Positions 1 through 7,963 of a DNA stretch of 64,000 bases are shown here, piece by piece (within the stretch, counting starts at the first letter, position 1; every line of letters starts with the position of its first letter). Made by a program: the position numbers and the translations under genes. Location of the stretch: contig NZ_CP134159.1 in the NCBI RefSeq assembly GCF_032197885.1, forward strand, positions 2,418,001 to 2,482,000. The letters are read 5' to 3'. Source of the DNA: Levilactobacillus namurensis (GTDB lineage Bacteria > Bacillota > Bacilli > Lactobacillales > Lactobacillaceae). Below the pieces are notes generated by a model that had not been told where the DNA came from, searched no databases, and worked only from the letters and a program-made list of their open reading frames with translations.

Positions 1-105
1 CCCAAGCCCAGGTCTTCAAGCTTGGCCTTTTCCTAGGCGAGCTGAAACCCGCTCGCCAAGGAAAATCTCACGGCTGAGCCCTGTCTGACCGCCCTCACGG
101 CTTAC
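1..105 (+). repeat. Structured intergenic repeat A, copy 1 (cut by window start)
   Basis: The 3' two thirds of a family A copy. The second half of stem P2 (CTTCAAG), the P3 stem (TTTTCCT pairing with AGGAAAA, GCGAGC with GCTCGC) and the 3' strand of P1 (AGCCCTGTCTG) are visible. The end CTCACGGCTTAC matches other copies. The 5' part lies outside the window. Confidence 0.85.
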
Positions 106-358
106 CATCACACTTGAATTTTCAGTAACTGCGTTCTGGTAAGACACATGCAACTACCAGAACTGAATTTTTATCACTCTTGAGATAGGCGGAGGTTGTA
201 GTTTACCCACTAGTACTTAGGGACTGTTGTATCAATAGAACGTAACCACACATTGTCTAGCATCACCTAGGAGACAATCTTGCTAATCTAGCGTCATGGG
301 CTTCTGTCGGCTAACGAAAGTTTATGTGAAGCGTCATGACCACCAGGTACCACTACGG
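106..358. other. Non-coding stretch with an orphan terminator-like hairpin
   Basis: No convincing gene is visible between the two family A copies. Bases 133-163 form a 9-bp stem (GTTCTGGTA pairing with TACCAGAAC) followed by TGAATTTTTA, which looks like a plus-strand intrinsic terminator with no gene before it. Outer bases (TTCAGT and ACTGAA) extend the symmetry. It may be the 3' end of a small RNA or a relic; nothing else is recognisable. Confidence 0.3.
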
Positions 359-513
359 TAAGCCGTGAGGGGGGCTAGCTAGGGCTCAGCAGTGACATTT
401 GACTTGGGCGACGTTTCTCAGTCGGCCTAGTCAAAGGCCCAGCTTCGAGACCGCTCTTTGGCTCGAAGTGGTGCCCACTGCGTTCCAGCCCTAGCTAGCC
501 GCCCGGTAAGGCG
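359..513 (-). repeat. Structured intergenic repeat A, copy 2
   Basis: Complete copy on the minus strand, close to the copies at 5425 and 20701. P1 is CAGCTAGGGCT pairing with AGCCCTAGCTG, the second stem GCAGTG with CACTGC, P2 CTTCGAG with CTCGAAG, and P3 TTTGACT with AGTCAAA containing an inner CGAC with GTCG. It faces the truncated copy at 1-105, giving a plus/minus pair. Confidence 0.9.
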
Positions 514-571
514 ACTGAACGATGCCCCCAGAATTCTTCTGTTCTTAACGGTAACGACACAGTGCTGAAAC

Positions 572-682
572 GTGCGACCAAAGGCAGTCAACTCCGCTTA
601 ACCCCGTAAGCCAGCTAATCCACCCCCGGGATTAGCCGGCTTACGACGTTAATGCTCGCTGACTAACCGCCTTTGGTCGCAC
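572..682. repeat. Large imperfect palindrome, repeat family B
   Basis: The outer arms GTGCGACCAAAGGC and GCCTTTGGTCGCAC are perfect complements. An inner hairpin pairs GTAAGCC-GCTAATCC with its complement, with one mismatch, around a CCCC loop. The middle segments are also partly complementary. The whole 111 bp can fold as one long hairpin just after the stop codon of the CorA-like gene (minus strand). One arm plus about 15 flanking bases recurs at 7850-7893, so this is a repeat and not only a terminator. Confidence 0.65.
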
Positions 683-694
683 TCTTTAGGGAAT

Positions 695-1531
695 TTACCA
701 GAAATGTTGGTGCCGGAGGACGTACGCGACTAAGGCCATGATGCCTAGCATGATGCCGACCGTGAAGACCAACGACCAGATGGTCAAGAATTTCATCGTA
801 TCGTTCAGGTTATTGTTCAACACGTTATTAAAGGTGCTTGAGATACGGTCCACCACGTCCGCTTCAATTGCCGTCATTTCGGACGTCTGCCGGGCTTCAA
901 TCACAGCATCAGCTAAGTGTTCCCGGTTCTTGTCGGACAACTGTTTACCAAACGGCGTACTGTTCAGGTTGACCACCATCATCGCGTTATTGCGAGTCGC
1001 ACTGACGAAGTACGCCAGGCTCTGCTGGAGGTTCGACAACGCAATCAAATCCTTGTTATCGGGCGACTGGTTCAACTGCTTATCCAGACGGTTCTGTTCG
1101 GCGTTAATCTTGCGAATCGGCGCAATGAACTGGTCAAATAAAATGAAGAAACTGATCATGACCAACTCGTTGGTATCGGTAATCTGGTCTAACTTCAAGC
1201 GGTCCATCAGGAGCTGGTTGACCCACTGCGTACGCTTAGTGGTGAACGACATGACCCGGTTACCCTTCAAGAGGAACGTCACGGGCCGCGTAATGTAGCG
1301 TTGTGCGACCTCATCGACCACGACCGGGACGTGGAGGACAAACAACTGGGTGTTGAGGTACTCGTCACGGTCATAGTGGGAGCGTTCGTTCACGTCGGTC
1401 ACGTAAGTCAAGATTTCATCGGTTAATCCATAAACTGTCTGTAGTTTTTGCCGATCCGCATCGTCTTCGACCATCGCTGTGACCCAAGTTAACGCATGCG
1501 CATCGCCGCCAAGATCATGTTCCACAATCAT
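695..1531 (-). CDS. CorA-like divalent cation transporter family protein lacking the GMN motif
   Basis: 278 aa. The N-terminal two thirds, with a charged helical stretch around residues 130-240, resembles the cytoplasmic funnel of CorA (PF01544) magnesium channels. The C-terminus is unusual. A normal CorA has two membrane helices separated by a GMN signature and an outer loop. Here the segment from MKFLTIW to YVLRHQHFW holds only about 25 hydrophobic residues and no GMN. It reads like the start of TM1 joined to the end of TM2, so channel function is doubtful. The start is supported by AGGAGG upstream of ATG 1531. It is monocistronic, with an A-family repeat and a palindrome downstream. The family call is fairly secure; activity is not. 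Confidence 0.7.
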   Translation of the reverse strand: MIVEHDLGGDAHALTWVTAMVEDDADRQKLQTVYGLTDEILTYVTDVNERSHYDRDEYLNTQLFVLHVPVVVDEVAQRYITRPVTFLLKGNRVMSFTTKRTQWVNQLLMDRLKLDQITDTNELVMISFFILFDQFIAPIRKINAEQNRLDKQLNQSPDNKDLIALSNLQQSLAYFVSATRNNAMMVVNLNSTPFGKQLSDKNREHLADAVIEARQTSEMTAIEADVVDRISSTFNNVLNNNLNDTMKFLTIWSLVFTVGIMLGIMALVAYVLRHQHFW

Positions 1532-1601
1532 GTCCGTTTCCTCCTCTACCAGGCGATAATCTTAGTGTACCACTTTCCCTATCTTCTCTGGCGGGATGCG
1601 C

Positions 1602-1637
1602 AAAAAAAGCGGCGTCACCCATCCGGTAACCGCCGCT
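1602..1637 (-). terminator. Intrinsic terminator of pnuC
   Basis: On the minus strand a GC-rich stem (GCGGCGGTTACC pairing with GGTGACGCCGC) is followed by seven T, directly after the pnuC stop. Confidence 0.85.
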
Positions 1638-1648
1638 TCGAAGCACTT

Positions 1649-2428
1649 TTAGTTATTTTCGTGAGCCAACTGAGCAGTCGATTGTGTGGTCATCTGTTCA
1701 GCGTAGGCCGATTCGGCCGCAGCGACCCGTTGCCGTTCCTTCTCGTTGTACCACGGGGAGACCGTGAAGGCCAACACGTCGTTGATCAGGTAGACGGAAC
1801 TGTTGATGAACATCGCCAGCGTCGCGGAACCCTGCCGGAAGGAGATGAACCACAGAACCATCTGTGCCAACCCGGAAGCCAACCACCAGATGTACTGGTT
1901 GTTGAACCGCAGGAAGCAGATGATGCCCGCCGTAAAGCTAATCGCAAAACTGACGGCATCGACCCAGGGCCGTGGGTCATCGGTAAAGGCCCCAATCGCC
2001 CAACCGGAAAGCAAGTAAATCACGACCGTTGAGAGCAAGGCCACGGCCCAGCTCCGGCCCGTAAACTTCCGAATTTTGGACGCCATGTTCACGTTCCAGT
2101 TAGAACTGATCAAGACTGGAATGTCCAGCGTAATCACGTAGGCGATCTGTTCGAAGATCGTCAGGTAATTCTTGGCAGCGTAACCCGTGATGATGAAGCA
2201 GAGGGCAGACAGAACCCCTAAGACCCCGTTTACGGACTTCGCCGCGTTGATAGCCAGGACACACAGCACACCCAGCGTAGTCCCGATGAAGGTCAGAATC
2301 GTCAGTGGTGTAATGGTCTGACCCACCAAAGTCATGACCTGACACCCGAGACTAAAGAAGAATAAGTAATAGTTCTGTTGTGGCCAACCCTTAAGTTGGT
2401 GACCTAAAAATTTAAAATAATTTTGCAT
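1649..2428 (-). CDS. pnuC: PnuC-type nicotinamide riboside transporter
   Basis: 259 aa integral membrane protein with about seven hydrophobic segments across residues 20-225. It carries the PnuC-family signature around residues 176-182 (NNQYIWW), which in characterised PnuC proteins lines the substrate site. Known family members move nicotinamide riboside into the cell by facilitated diffusion for NAD salvage. The polar C-terminal tail (about 30 residues) is cytoplasmic. The gene stands alone: terminator immediately downstream, and a GGGAG ribosome site before ATG 2428. A small inverted repeat (CACTA..TAGTG, 2496-2516) lies upstream and might be regulatory, but I cannot assign it to a regulator. 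Confidence 0.85.
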   Translation of the reverse strand: MQNYFKFLGHQLKGWPQQNYYLFFFSLGCQVMTLVGQTITPLTILTFIGTTLGVLCVLAINAAKSVNGVLGVLSALCFIITGYAAKNYLTIFEQIAYVITLDIPVLISSNWNVNMASKIRKFTGRSWAVALLSTVVIYLLSGWAIGAFTDDPRPWVDAVSFAISFTAGIICFLRFNNQYIWWLASGLAQMVLWFISFRQGSATLAMFINSSVYLINDVLAFTVSPWYNEKERQRVAAAESAYAEQMTTQSTAQLAHENN

Positions 2429-2777
2429 ACCAAAAATGCTCCCTCACCTATTAGTTTGCCACATTTAGTATGCTTTCCGGAAAGCTTCGCTAAATCACTA
2501 CCACATCTAGTAGTGTCGTTTAAGCAACGTTTACGAGTATAGCATAAAAATGTCCCCTGCCAATCACTAATCCATAATTTGTTTCATGGCCAAAAGGGTC
2601 ATCGAAAACGATTCCATCCAGGAGGTGGCGCTGTGAAACAGAGACCACCGGTGCTTTAATTTTTTCCCGATTGCGGTTAAATCAAAACGGAGCCGGAAAA
2701 ATTCCGGCCCCGTTTACAATAGGTAGCTTATTTTAAAATAAGTTTTCTGTAAATCGTTTTACTCACATCGTTTAAGG
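2429..2777. other. Intergenic region pnuC - marR
   Basis: Holds the pnuC promoter region and, at 2685-2715, the terminator of the marR-type gene. A short inverted repeat CACTA..TAGTG occurs near 2496-2516. No gene is visible. Confidence 0.4.
2685..2715 (-). terminator. Probable intrinsic terminator of the marR-type gene
   Basis: Minus strand: AAACGGGGCCGGAA pairs with TTCCGGCTCCGTTTT, with a bulge. The T-run is short. Confidence 0.6.
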
Positions 2778-3248
2778 TTAGTTCTCGCTGGCATTGGCGC
2801 CTTCTCGGGTGGTCAAAGCCGCTAACATTTGGGTCAGTTGGCCCATCGTCAGTGAACTCCCACTATCCGCTAAATCAACCTGATTCATCAGCTTCGTGGA
2901 AGCTTGCACTAACTTGGCGCACTCAATCTCCAACTGTTCACCGCTCGCGGTCAACGATAGGGGGCGGACTCGCCGATCCGTGGTCTCATAACTCTGTTGA
3001 ACGTAGCCCCGCCGAATCAGTTGCGAGATTCCTCGTGAGACTGCGGCTCGAGAGATCCCCCGGCTGTCGGCAACTGCCGCCGACGTTAGTTTCCCGGGTT
3101 GTTCTAGGATTTGATGCAGGATTGCGTATTGGTCCACCGAAATCCCCGTCTTCCGCTGAAAACGCGTCGCTGACTTTTCCAATTATCGTTTAAGTTGCAT
3201 GTAGGATTCGAAGAAGCTTTCTGCATGCACTGCTTTACTCTCTACCAT
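2778..3248 (-). pseudogene. MarR-family regulator interrupted by an in-frame TAA near its N-terminus
   Basis: Read from ATG 3248 the frame gives MVESKAVHAESFFESYMQLKR, then TAA at 3183-3185, then LEKSATRFQRKTGIS and a normal MarR winged helix (GISRAAVSRGISQLIRRGYV, then the wing TDRRVRPLSLTASG). Without the stop it would be about 156 aa, the usual MarR size. With the stop, translation could only restart at TTG 3182 (134 aa), losing most of dimerisation helix 1. A single CAA to TAA change would explain it. The DNA-binding part is intact, so a shortened product is possible. A weak GGAG lies about 15 nt upstream of ATG 3248. Its targets are unknown; the GH13 gene is upstream on the same strand. 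Confidence 0.7.
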
Positions 3249-3448
3249 CGTATCAGATCCAATCTCCGTAAACTAGTCGAACTGCACATAGTTTCGACCA
3301 ATTATCTTTAGAATAATTCACTACCCCATAGAATTATCTATACAATTGATAATAAAAAATATTCAGCTGAAATGCAAGGTCAACAATGAATTTTAAGAAA
3401 AAGCAATGACTTTAACGATTCTACCCTATGAACCAATTTTTAACTTCT

Positions 3449-3470
3449 GGGGTAATCACGTGATAACCCT
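3449..3470 (-). terminator. Palindrome at the end of the GH13 gene
   Basis: GGGTAATCACGTGATAACCC is nearly perfectly self-complementary and overlaps the stop codon of the glucosidase gene. There is no clean T-run, so it may be a weak terminator or a protein-binding site. Confidence 0.35.
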
Positions 3471-5109
3471 ATTGTTCCAACTTTCGCAAGTGGTAGAGCC
3501 GGGCTTCCCAGGGTTGAATCTCCTGATCATCCGAATCAGCATCGACCCGTAGATTGGTCAAGATCAATTCGCTCGCGGTCAGGTCGAACTCCTGAGTGGT
3601 GGCCGGGTGACTACTCATATTGACCACAACTTGCCAATTGTCACCATTATAACTTCGCCGATATACATAAAGTTGGTTATCGTGAGTATCAATTAATTCG
3701 TATCGTCCCAACTGCAATGCTGGCACTGATTTTTTCAACTGAATCAACTGTTGATAAAAGGTCAGCACAGAATGCGGGTCTGACCGTTCCACTTGAACGT
3801 TACGGGTTGCCAGGCCCGGAGTCAACCCAATCCAGGGTTGGTGGGTCGAGAAGCCCCCATACTGATCCGGCGTCCACGGCATCGGCGTCCGGGCGTTATC
3901 CCGACTCTTGGTGGCGAGTTGTCCCAGCACCGCCGTCTCCGGAATCCCAGCTGCCAGCTGACGCCGGTAATAGTTCAGACTGTCCAGGTCGCGATAATCC
4001 TGAATATGGTGGAAGTGGGCGTTCGGCAAGCCCAGTTCCTGTCCTTGATAGATGAAAGGGGTCCCCTTCATCAACATATACCACATACCCAGTGCTTGCG
4101 CAGAGCGACGAGGATACGCGGTCCCGTCACCGTAATAGGATACGGCCCGCGGCAGGTCGTGGTTCTCGATGAAGAGCGCATTCCACGCGTGGTTCTCTAA
4201 GGCCAATTGCCAATTGCTGAGGTTCTCCCGCAACGCGGTCATAGGCAACTTCGACTCGTTGGCCTCCCAGAAGTGCACGTGGTCGAACTCCAATAAGAGG
4301 TCAAAGATTCCCTGTTCTGGATCCAACCACTGCTTAGCCGTTGCCATGTCCACGCCCCCGGCTTCACCAATCACCAATAAGTGATTCCGCGTCAAAACGG
4401 GCTTTAGCGCTGCCAGGTACGGTGCTGTCCCGGCAAAGTCCCGGGCGTAGTCCGTCCGCGGGTCCGCCACGTCGGCGAAGTCCGCGTTCTTCTTCAGGTG
4501 GGTCACGCCGTCTAAGCGGAACCCGTCGACGCCCCGATCGGCCCACCACTGAATGATGGCCTGCATTTCCCGCTGGACCGCCGGGTTCTCCCAATTCAAG
4601 TCGGGTTGAGCGACCGCAAACGAATGGAGGTAGGCTTCACCCGTCGCCGGATTAGCGGTCCACGCGGAGTCGCCAAAGACCGACTCCCAGTTGTTCGGTG
4701 GCGTCTGCCCATCGCTAGGCTGCCAGATGTAGTAGTCGTGGTGCGGGTCGTCTTTTGCGCGCCGAGCCGCCTGGAACCAAGGGTGTTGGTCTGACGTATG
4801 GTTCAGTGCTAAGTCCAAGACCACCTTCAACCCCGCGGCGTGTAGGGCCTGAATCAGGGCGTCAAAGTCCGCCAACGTGCCGAATTGCGGGTCCACGTCC
4901 CGGTAATTGGTCACATCGTACCCACTATCCACGTGTCCCGAGGCGTAGAAGGAAGAGATCCAGACAAAATCGACGCCTAGCGACTGGAGATACGCGACTT
5001 TAGCCTGGATGCCGGGGAGGTCCCCGATGCCATCTTGGTTGCTATCAAAGAAACTTTGGGGGTAAATCTGGTACCCTACGGCTTGGCGCCACCATTGCGT
5101 ATCGGTCAT
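3469..5109 (-). CDS. GH13 alpha-glucosidase (oligo-1,6-glucosidase / glucan 1,6-alpha-glucosidase type)
   Basis: 546 aa, the usual length for GH13 oligo-1,6-glucosidases. There is no signal peptide, so it is cytosolic. The N-terminal motif YQIYPQSFFDSNQDGIGDLPGI is typical of the intracellular glucosidase subfamilies. Catalytic residues can be placed: nucleophile D200 in DGFRLDGV, acid/base E249 in VIGEAGG, stabiliser D318 in ENHDLPR. It would release glucose from isomalto- or short alpha-glucans imported by the cell. The residue after the nucleophile motif (G-V-T) is not the usual one, so linkage preference is unsure and trehalose-6-phosphate hydrolase is an alternative. AAAGGAAG precedes ATG 5109, and a perfect 12-bp palindrome lies upstream (5137-5148). 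No transporter gene is adjacent. Confidence 0.8.
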   Translation of the reverse strand: MTDTQWWRQAVGYQIYPQSFFDSNQDGIGDLPGIQAKVAYLQSLGVDFVWISSFYASGHVDSGYDVTNYRDVDPQFGTLADFDALIQALHAAGLKVVLDLALNHTSDQHPWFQAARRAKDDPHHDYYIWQPSDGQTPPNNWESVFGDSAWTANPATGEAYLHSFAVAQPDLNWENPAVQREMQAIIQWWADRGVDGFRLDGVTHLKKNADFADVADPRTDYARDFAGTAPYLAALKPVLTRNHLLVIGEAGGVDMATAKQWLDPEQGIFDLLLEFDHVHFWEANESKLPMTALRENLSNWQLALENHAWNALFIENHDLPRAVSYYGDGTAYPRRSAQALGMWYMLMKGTPFIYQGQELGLPNAHFHHIQDYRDLDSLNYYRRQLAAGIPETAVLGQLATKSRDNARTPMPWTPDQYGGFSTHQPWIGLTPGLATRNVQVERSDPHSVLTFYQQLIQLKKSVPALQLGRYELIDTHDNQLYVYRRSYNGDNWQVVVNMSSHPATTQEFDLTASELILTNLRVDADSDDQEIQPWEARLYHLRKLEQ

Positions 5110-5136
5110 CCTGCTCTTCCTTTCGTGCCCTGGTCA

Positions 5137-5148
5137 ACAACCGGTTGT
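5137..5148. promoter_or_regulatory. Possible LacI-type operator (ACAACCGGTTGT)
   Basis: A perfect 12-bp palindrome with a central CCGG about 30 bp upstream of the glucosidase start. LacI-family sugar regulators often bind such A/C..CG..G/T palindromes near glycosidase genes. The regulator is not in the window. Confidence 0.4.
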
Positions 5149-5424
5149 CTTCGCGGTAATTCCGGTTTGCATTCGCTTCCAATTGTAACGAACATTTACG
5201 CATTTGTCCGCCAATTTAGCAAATTTCTCCCTGGTTGGTTCTGTCAAAACGCTAGGGGCAACCCTTACCAATTCTGGTAAAGCCGCCGATAACCCCCTGC
5301 ATTCCCCTTACAAGCCATCAGACCATTCCCTGTCACGCCGCCGTCTAAAATTCACAAAGACGGGGCACCCCCACCAGGAGTCCCCCGCTTAAATTAATGT
5401 GAACTTGCTGAGGTGATAGTCCTC

Positions 5425-5581
5425 CGCCTTACCGGGCGGTCAGCTAGGGCTGGAACGCAGTGGGCACCATTTCGAGCCAAAGAACGGTCTCGAAGCTGGA
5501 CCTTTGACTAGGGCGACTGAGAAACGTCACCCAAGTCAAATTTCACTGCTGAGCCCTAGCTGACCACCCTCACGGCTCACG
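5425..5581 (+). repeat. Structured intergenic repeat A, copy 3
   Basis: Complete copy nearly identical to that at 20701-20857: P1 CAGCTAGGGCT/AGCCCTAGCTG, P2 TTTCGAG/CTCGAAG, P3 TTTGACT/AGTCAAA. It forms a unit with the minus copy at 5632-5787, and the same two-copy unit occurs at 20701-21063. Confidence 0.9.
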
Positions 5582-5631
5582 TTAGCGCTAGAATGGTCTA
5601 CTACATTAATCATTGTCGCGCCACCACGTGA

Positions 5632-5787
5632 GGTCCCGTCAGCCGATAGGGCCCAGCCGGTGACATTAGCGTTAGGCCAGCGGTCTTCTGGCCTTAGGCT
5701 AAGGCCGAGCTTTGAGATTCGCGCCCTTGGCGAAGCTCAAAGTCGTGCCCACTGGCGTCACGGCCCTACCAATCGGCTGGCGGGACC
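5632..5787 (-). repeat. Structured intergenic repeat A, copy 4
   Basis: Minus-strand copy with different stem sequences from its partner. P1 is GGTCCCGCCAGCCGAT pairing with ATCGGCTGACGGGACC, with one mismatch. P2 is CTTTGAG/CTCAAAG. P3 is TTAGC/GCTAA with inner GGCCAG/CTGGCC. The shape is the same while the bases differ, which is the main evidence for selected structure. Confidence 0.9.
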
Positions 5788-5816
5788 GGCTGGTTTCCGC
5801 AATTTTTCCGTGGCAT

Positions 5817-7211
5817 CTAGTCGATTTTGCGTTTAGGGTTCAAGATGTTCATGGGATCGAATAAGGTCTTGATCTGGTGTTGCAGATAATCGACATTGTC
5901 GCCCAACTCGGGATTGTTCCACTGATTCTTCATCATCCCCACGGCATGCTCCCCGGAGATGGTGCCGCCCAGTTCCAGCGTCTTACGGAACGCTTGCCGC
6001 AAGGCTTCCAGGACCGCCGCGGGCACCTGGTCTTCCGCCTTATCCCAGACGAACGTGGGGTGGACGTTCCCGTCACCGGCATGGCCCGCCGTATAGATCA
6101 TGACGCCCAGACGCTGACTTAGGTCTTGTAAGTAGTCCATCATCGGGGCCAACTGGGACAACGGTAAGGCCATGTCTTCCATTAAATGGTTCCGCCCCGC
6201 GAAGACGGCTGGTAGCATGTCACGCCGGAGCTGCTCTAAGTCAGCTTGTTGTTGGGCATCCGCCGTGACCTGAACGTGTTGCCCATCATACTTAGTCAAT
6301 AAGTCTTGTAAGACTTGCACGTTCTGGTCACTGCTACCATCGAGCCGGAAAATCAGCATGGCGCCACTATTTTCCGCGTAGTGGGTCTTTTCGTACCGGT
6401 CTAGCGCGACCACCGTGTTCCCATCGAGGGCTTCCAGCATGGTCGGGTTCACCCCGGACATCCGAATCGCGGCCACGCCTTTCGCTAACTTACCCATATT
6501 CTCGAAGAAGGCCATCCCCATGATGGACTGCCCCAGCGGAATCGGTAAGAGCTTGACCGTGACTTCGTAGATGATGCCCAGCGTGCCTTCCGACCCTACG
6601 AAGAGCTGCGTCAGGTCATACCCGAAGGCTTGCTTCAGGGTCCGACCGCCTAGGGAAACGGTCCGACCATCGGCCAAGACCGCCTTCAGGCCCAAGACGT
6701 TATCCTTGGTGGCCCCGTAACGGACCGTGCTCATCCCACCGGCGTTCGTGGAGACGTTACCGCCAATGGATGAGAACGGCTTCGACCCCGGATCCGGTGC
6801 GTAGAACAGGCCCTGCTTCCGCGCAGCCTGGTCCAAGTCACCGTTGACCACGCCCGGTTGGACCACAGCCAACGAATCGTCCTTACTGATCTCTAAGATG
6901 CGATTCATCTTCCGGGTGGACAGGATGATGGCACCCGTGATGCCATCGGAGCCCACCACGGTACTGGTTGCCGTAGTTTGCGGGACCACCGCTAAATGGA
7001 ACTTGCGGGCCGTCTTCAAGACCCCCTGAATATCAGCTACACTGTCGACTTCAACGAACGCCCGGGCTAAGCCACCCTCGCCCCCGGTCGCGTTGCCGTT
7101 GAACGACTGTTGCCGCAAGGTTTGCGGGTCGGTCGTTACCGTGCCGTCCGTGACCTGTTGCTTGAGAAACGTCAAAATCTCTTCGTCTGAAAATGCACTA
7201 AATACCGTCAT
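5817..7211 (-). CDS. FAD-linked oxidase, GlcD / D-lactate dehydrogenase family
   Basis: 464 aa from ATG 7211, chosen over ATG 7253 because AGAAGG and AGGA precede 7211 and the extra residues (MSLMTWLSKKKVLG) are not family-like. It has a PCMH-type FAD-binding domain (AVVPQTTATSTVVG, then PDPGSKPFSSIGGNVSTNAGG) and a C-terminal FAD-oxidase domain with GHAGDGNVHP and GTISGEHAVG. These match the VAO superfamily that oxidises 2-hydroxy acids such as D-lactate or glycolate. The substrate cannot be told. It is cytoplasmic, with no membrane segment. There is no partner GlcE/GlcF gene and no terminator, and the downstream side abuts a repeat unit. It is divergent to the FMN-barrel gene at 7363. Confidence 0.85.
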   Translation of the reverse strand: MTVFSAFSDEEILTFLKQQVTDGTVTTDPQTLRQQSFNGNATGGEGGLARAFVEVDSVADIQGVLKTARKFHLAVVPQTTATSTVVGSDGITGAIILSTRKMNRILEISKDDSLAVVQPGVVNGDLDQAARKQGLFYAPDPGSKPFSSIGGNVSTNAGGMSTVRYGATKDNVLGLKAVLADGRTVSLGGRTLKQAFGYDLTQLFVGSEGTLGIIYEVTVKLLPIPLGQSIMGMAFFENMGKLAKGVAAIRMSGVNPTMLEALDGNTVVALDRYEKTHYAENSGAMLIFRLDGSSDQNVQVLQDLLTKYDGQHVQVTADAQQQADLEQLRRDMLPAVFAGRNHLMEDMALPLSQLAPMMDYLQDLSQRLGVMIYTAGHAGDGNVHPTFVWDKAEDQVPAAVLEALRQAFRKTLELGGTISGEHAVGMMKNQWNNPELGDNVDYLQHQIKTLFDPMNILNPKRKID

Positions 7212-7314
7212 TCCTAAGACCTTCTTCTTTGATAACCATGTCATTAATGACATTGTTAATTATTATAGAACCAGTGTTTCCCCATCGTCAATGATTTTTA
7301 ACCATTTAGCTAAA

Positions 7315-7333
7315 CCGCTTACAGAATAAGCGG
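7315..7333. promoter_or_regulatory. Inverted repeat CCGCTTA..TAAGCGG before the FMN-barrel gene
   Basis: A perfect 7-bp inverted repeat with a 5-bp spacer lies immediately upstream of a TATACT -10 hexamer (7335-7340) in the divergent promoter region. The position suits a repressor operator acting on the gene at 7363; the regulator is unknown. Confidence 0.45.
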
Positions 7334-7362
7334 CTATACTAAAAGGATAGGGAGGCGGTACT

Positions 7363-7842
7363 ATGCATCAGCCACAATCAGCAGTCACCGATTTTACTCA
7401 GATTCGCCACTTCATCCAAGACGGGCACGTCCTGAACTTAGCGCTCAACGACGGAACTTACCCGTACGTTGTCCCCGTGAATTACGGCTACATCTTCGAT
7501 TCGGATCAGACCTTACACCTCTACGTTCACGGCGCGCCCGTGGGCCAGAAGCGCGACCTGATTGCCCACGACCCCCACGTTGCCTTTAGCATCGTCGCGG
7601 ACCAGGCTTTCGAGCACTCGGCTAACAACTGCACCTACTGGTTCAAGAGTGTCTTAGGGACTGGAGTGGCCACACTCTTGACCGACCGCTCAGCCAAAGA
7701 ACTGACCCTGCAGCGCCTAATCCAACACGAAGCCGGCGACCAGGCTCACCTGGACCTCAGTGGGAAAAGCCTGGACCATTTAGGCGCCATTCGCATCGAC
7801 GTGACCCACCTGACCGCCAAGCAACACCAGCCTCAGTCTTAG
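7363..7842 (+). CDS. Pyridoxamine 5'-phosphate oxidase-like FMN-binding protein (NimA-like)
   Basis: 159 aa split beta-barrel protein. The stretch PYVVPVNYGY (about residues 33-42) and the later TYWFKSVLGTG pattern are typical of the PPOX / nitroimidazole-reductase-like group, which binds FMN or F420-type cofactors and often carries a conserved histidine near the flavin. A reductase role is inferred from the family and the substrate is unknown. GGGAGG precedes ATG 7363, and TATACT at 7335 is the likely -10 box. The divergent neighbour is an FAD oxidase, so a shared redox stimulus is possible. A bidirectional terminator follows at 7918. Confidence 0.7.
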   Translation: MHQPQSAVTDFTQIRHFIQDGHVLNLALNDGTYPYVVPVNYGYIFDSDQTLHLYVHGAPVGQKRDLIAHDPHVAFSIVADQAFEHSANNCTYWFKSVLGTGVATLLTDRSAKELTLQRLIQHEAGDQAHLDLSGKSLDHLGAIRIDVTHLTAKQHQPQS

Positions 7843-7849
7843 AAGAGAG

Positions 7850-7893
7850 TGGGTTAGCCAGAGCTGGCTGCCTTGGGTCGCACGTTTCAGCAC
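7850..7893 (-). repeat. Repeat family B, single-arm copy
   Basis: On the minus strand this matches 561-603: GTGCTGAAACGTGCGACC followed by an AAGGCAG-type segment and a GGTTAGCC-type tail. Only one arm of the large palindrome seen at 572-682 is present. Confidence 0.6.
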
Positions 7894-7915
7894 CGGATCA
7901 TTATCGTCAAAAACA

Positions 7916-7948
7916 AAAGCGTCTGGGCATATTGTCCCAGACGCTTTT
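7916..7948. terminator. Bidirectional intrinsic terminator
   Basis: GCGTCTGGGCA/TGTCCCAGACGC stem flanked by AAAACAAAA on the left and TTTTGTGT on the right. It serves the convergent genes ending at 7842 (+) and 7964 (-). Confidence 0.85.
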
Positions 7949-7963
7949 GTGTCTAAATCGCGT

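Noticed and set aside
738..1298. Plus-strand 186-codon frame opposite the CorA-like gene
   Set aside because: It is an antisense shadow: low-complexity codon use, no ribosome site and no family likeness.
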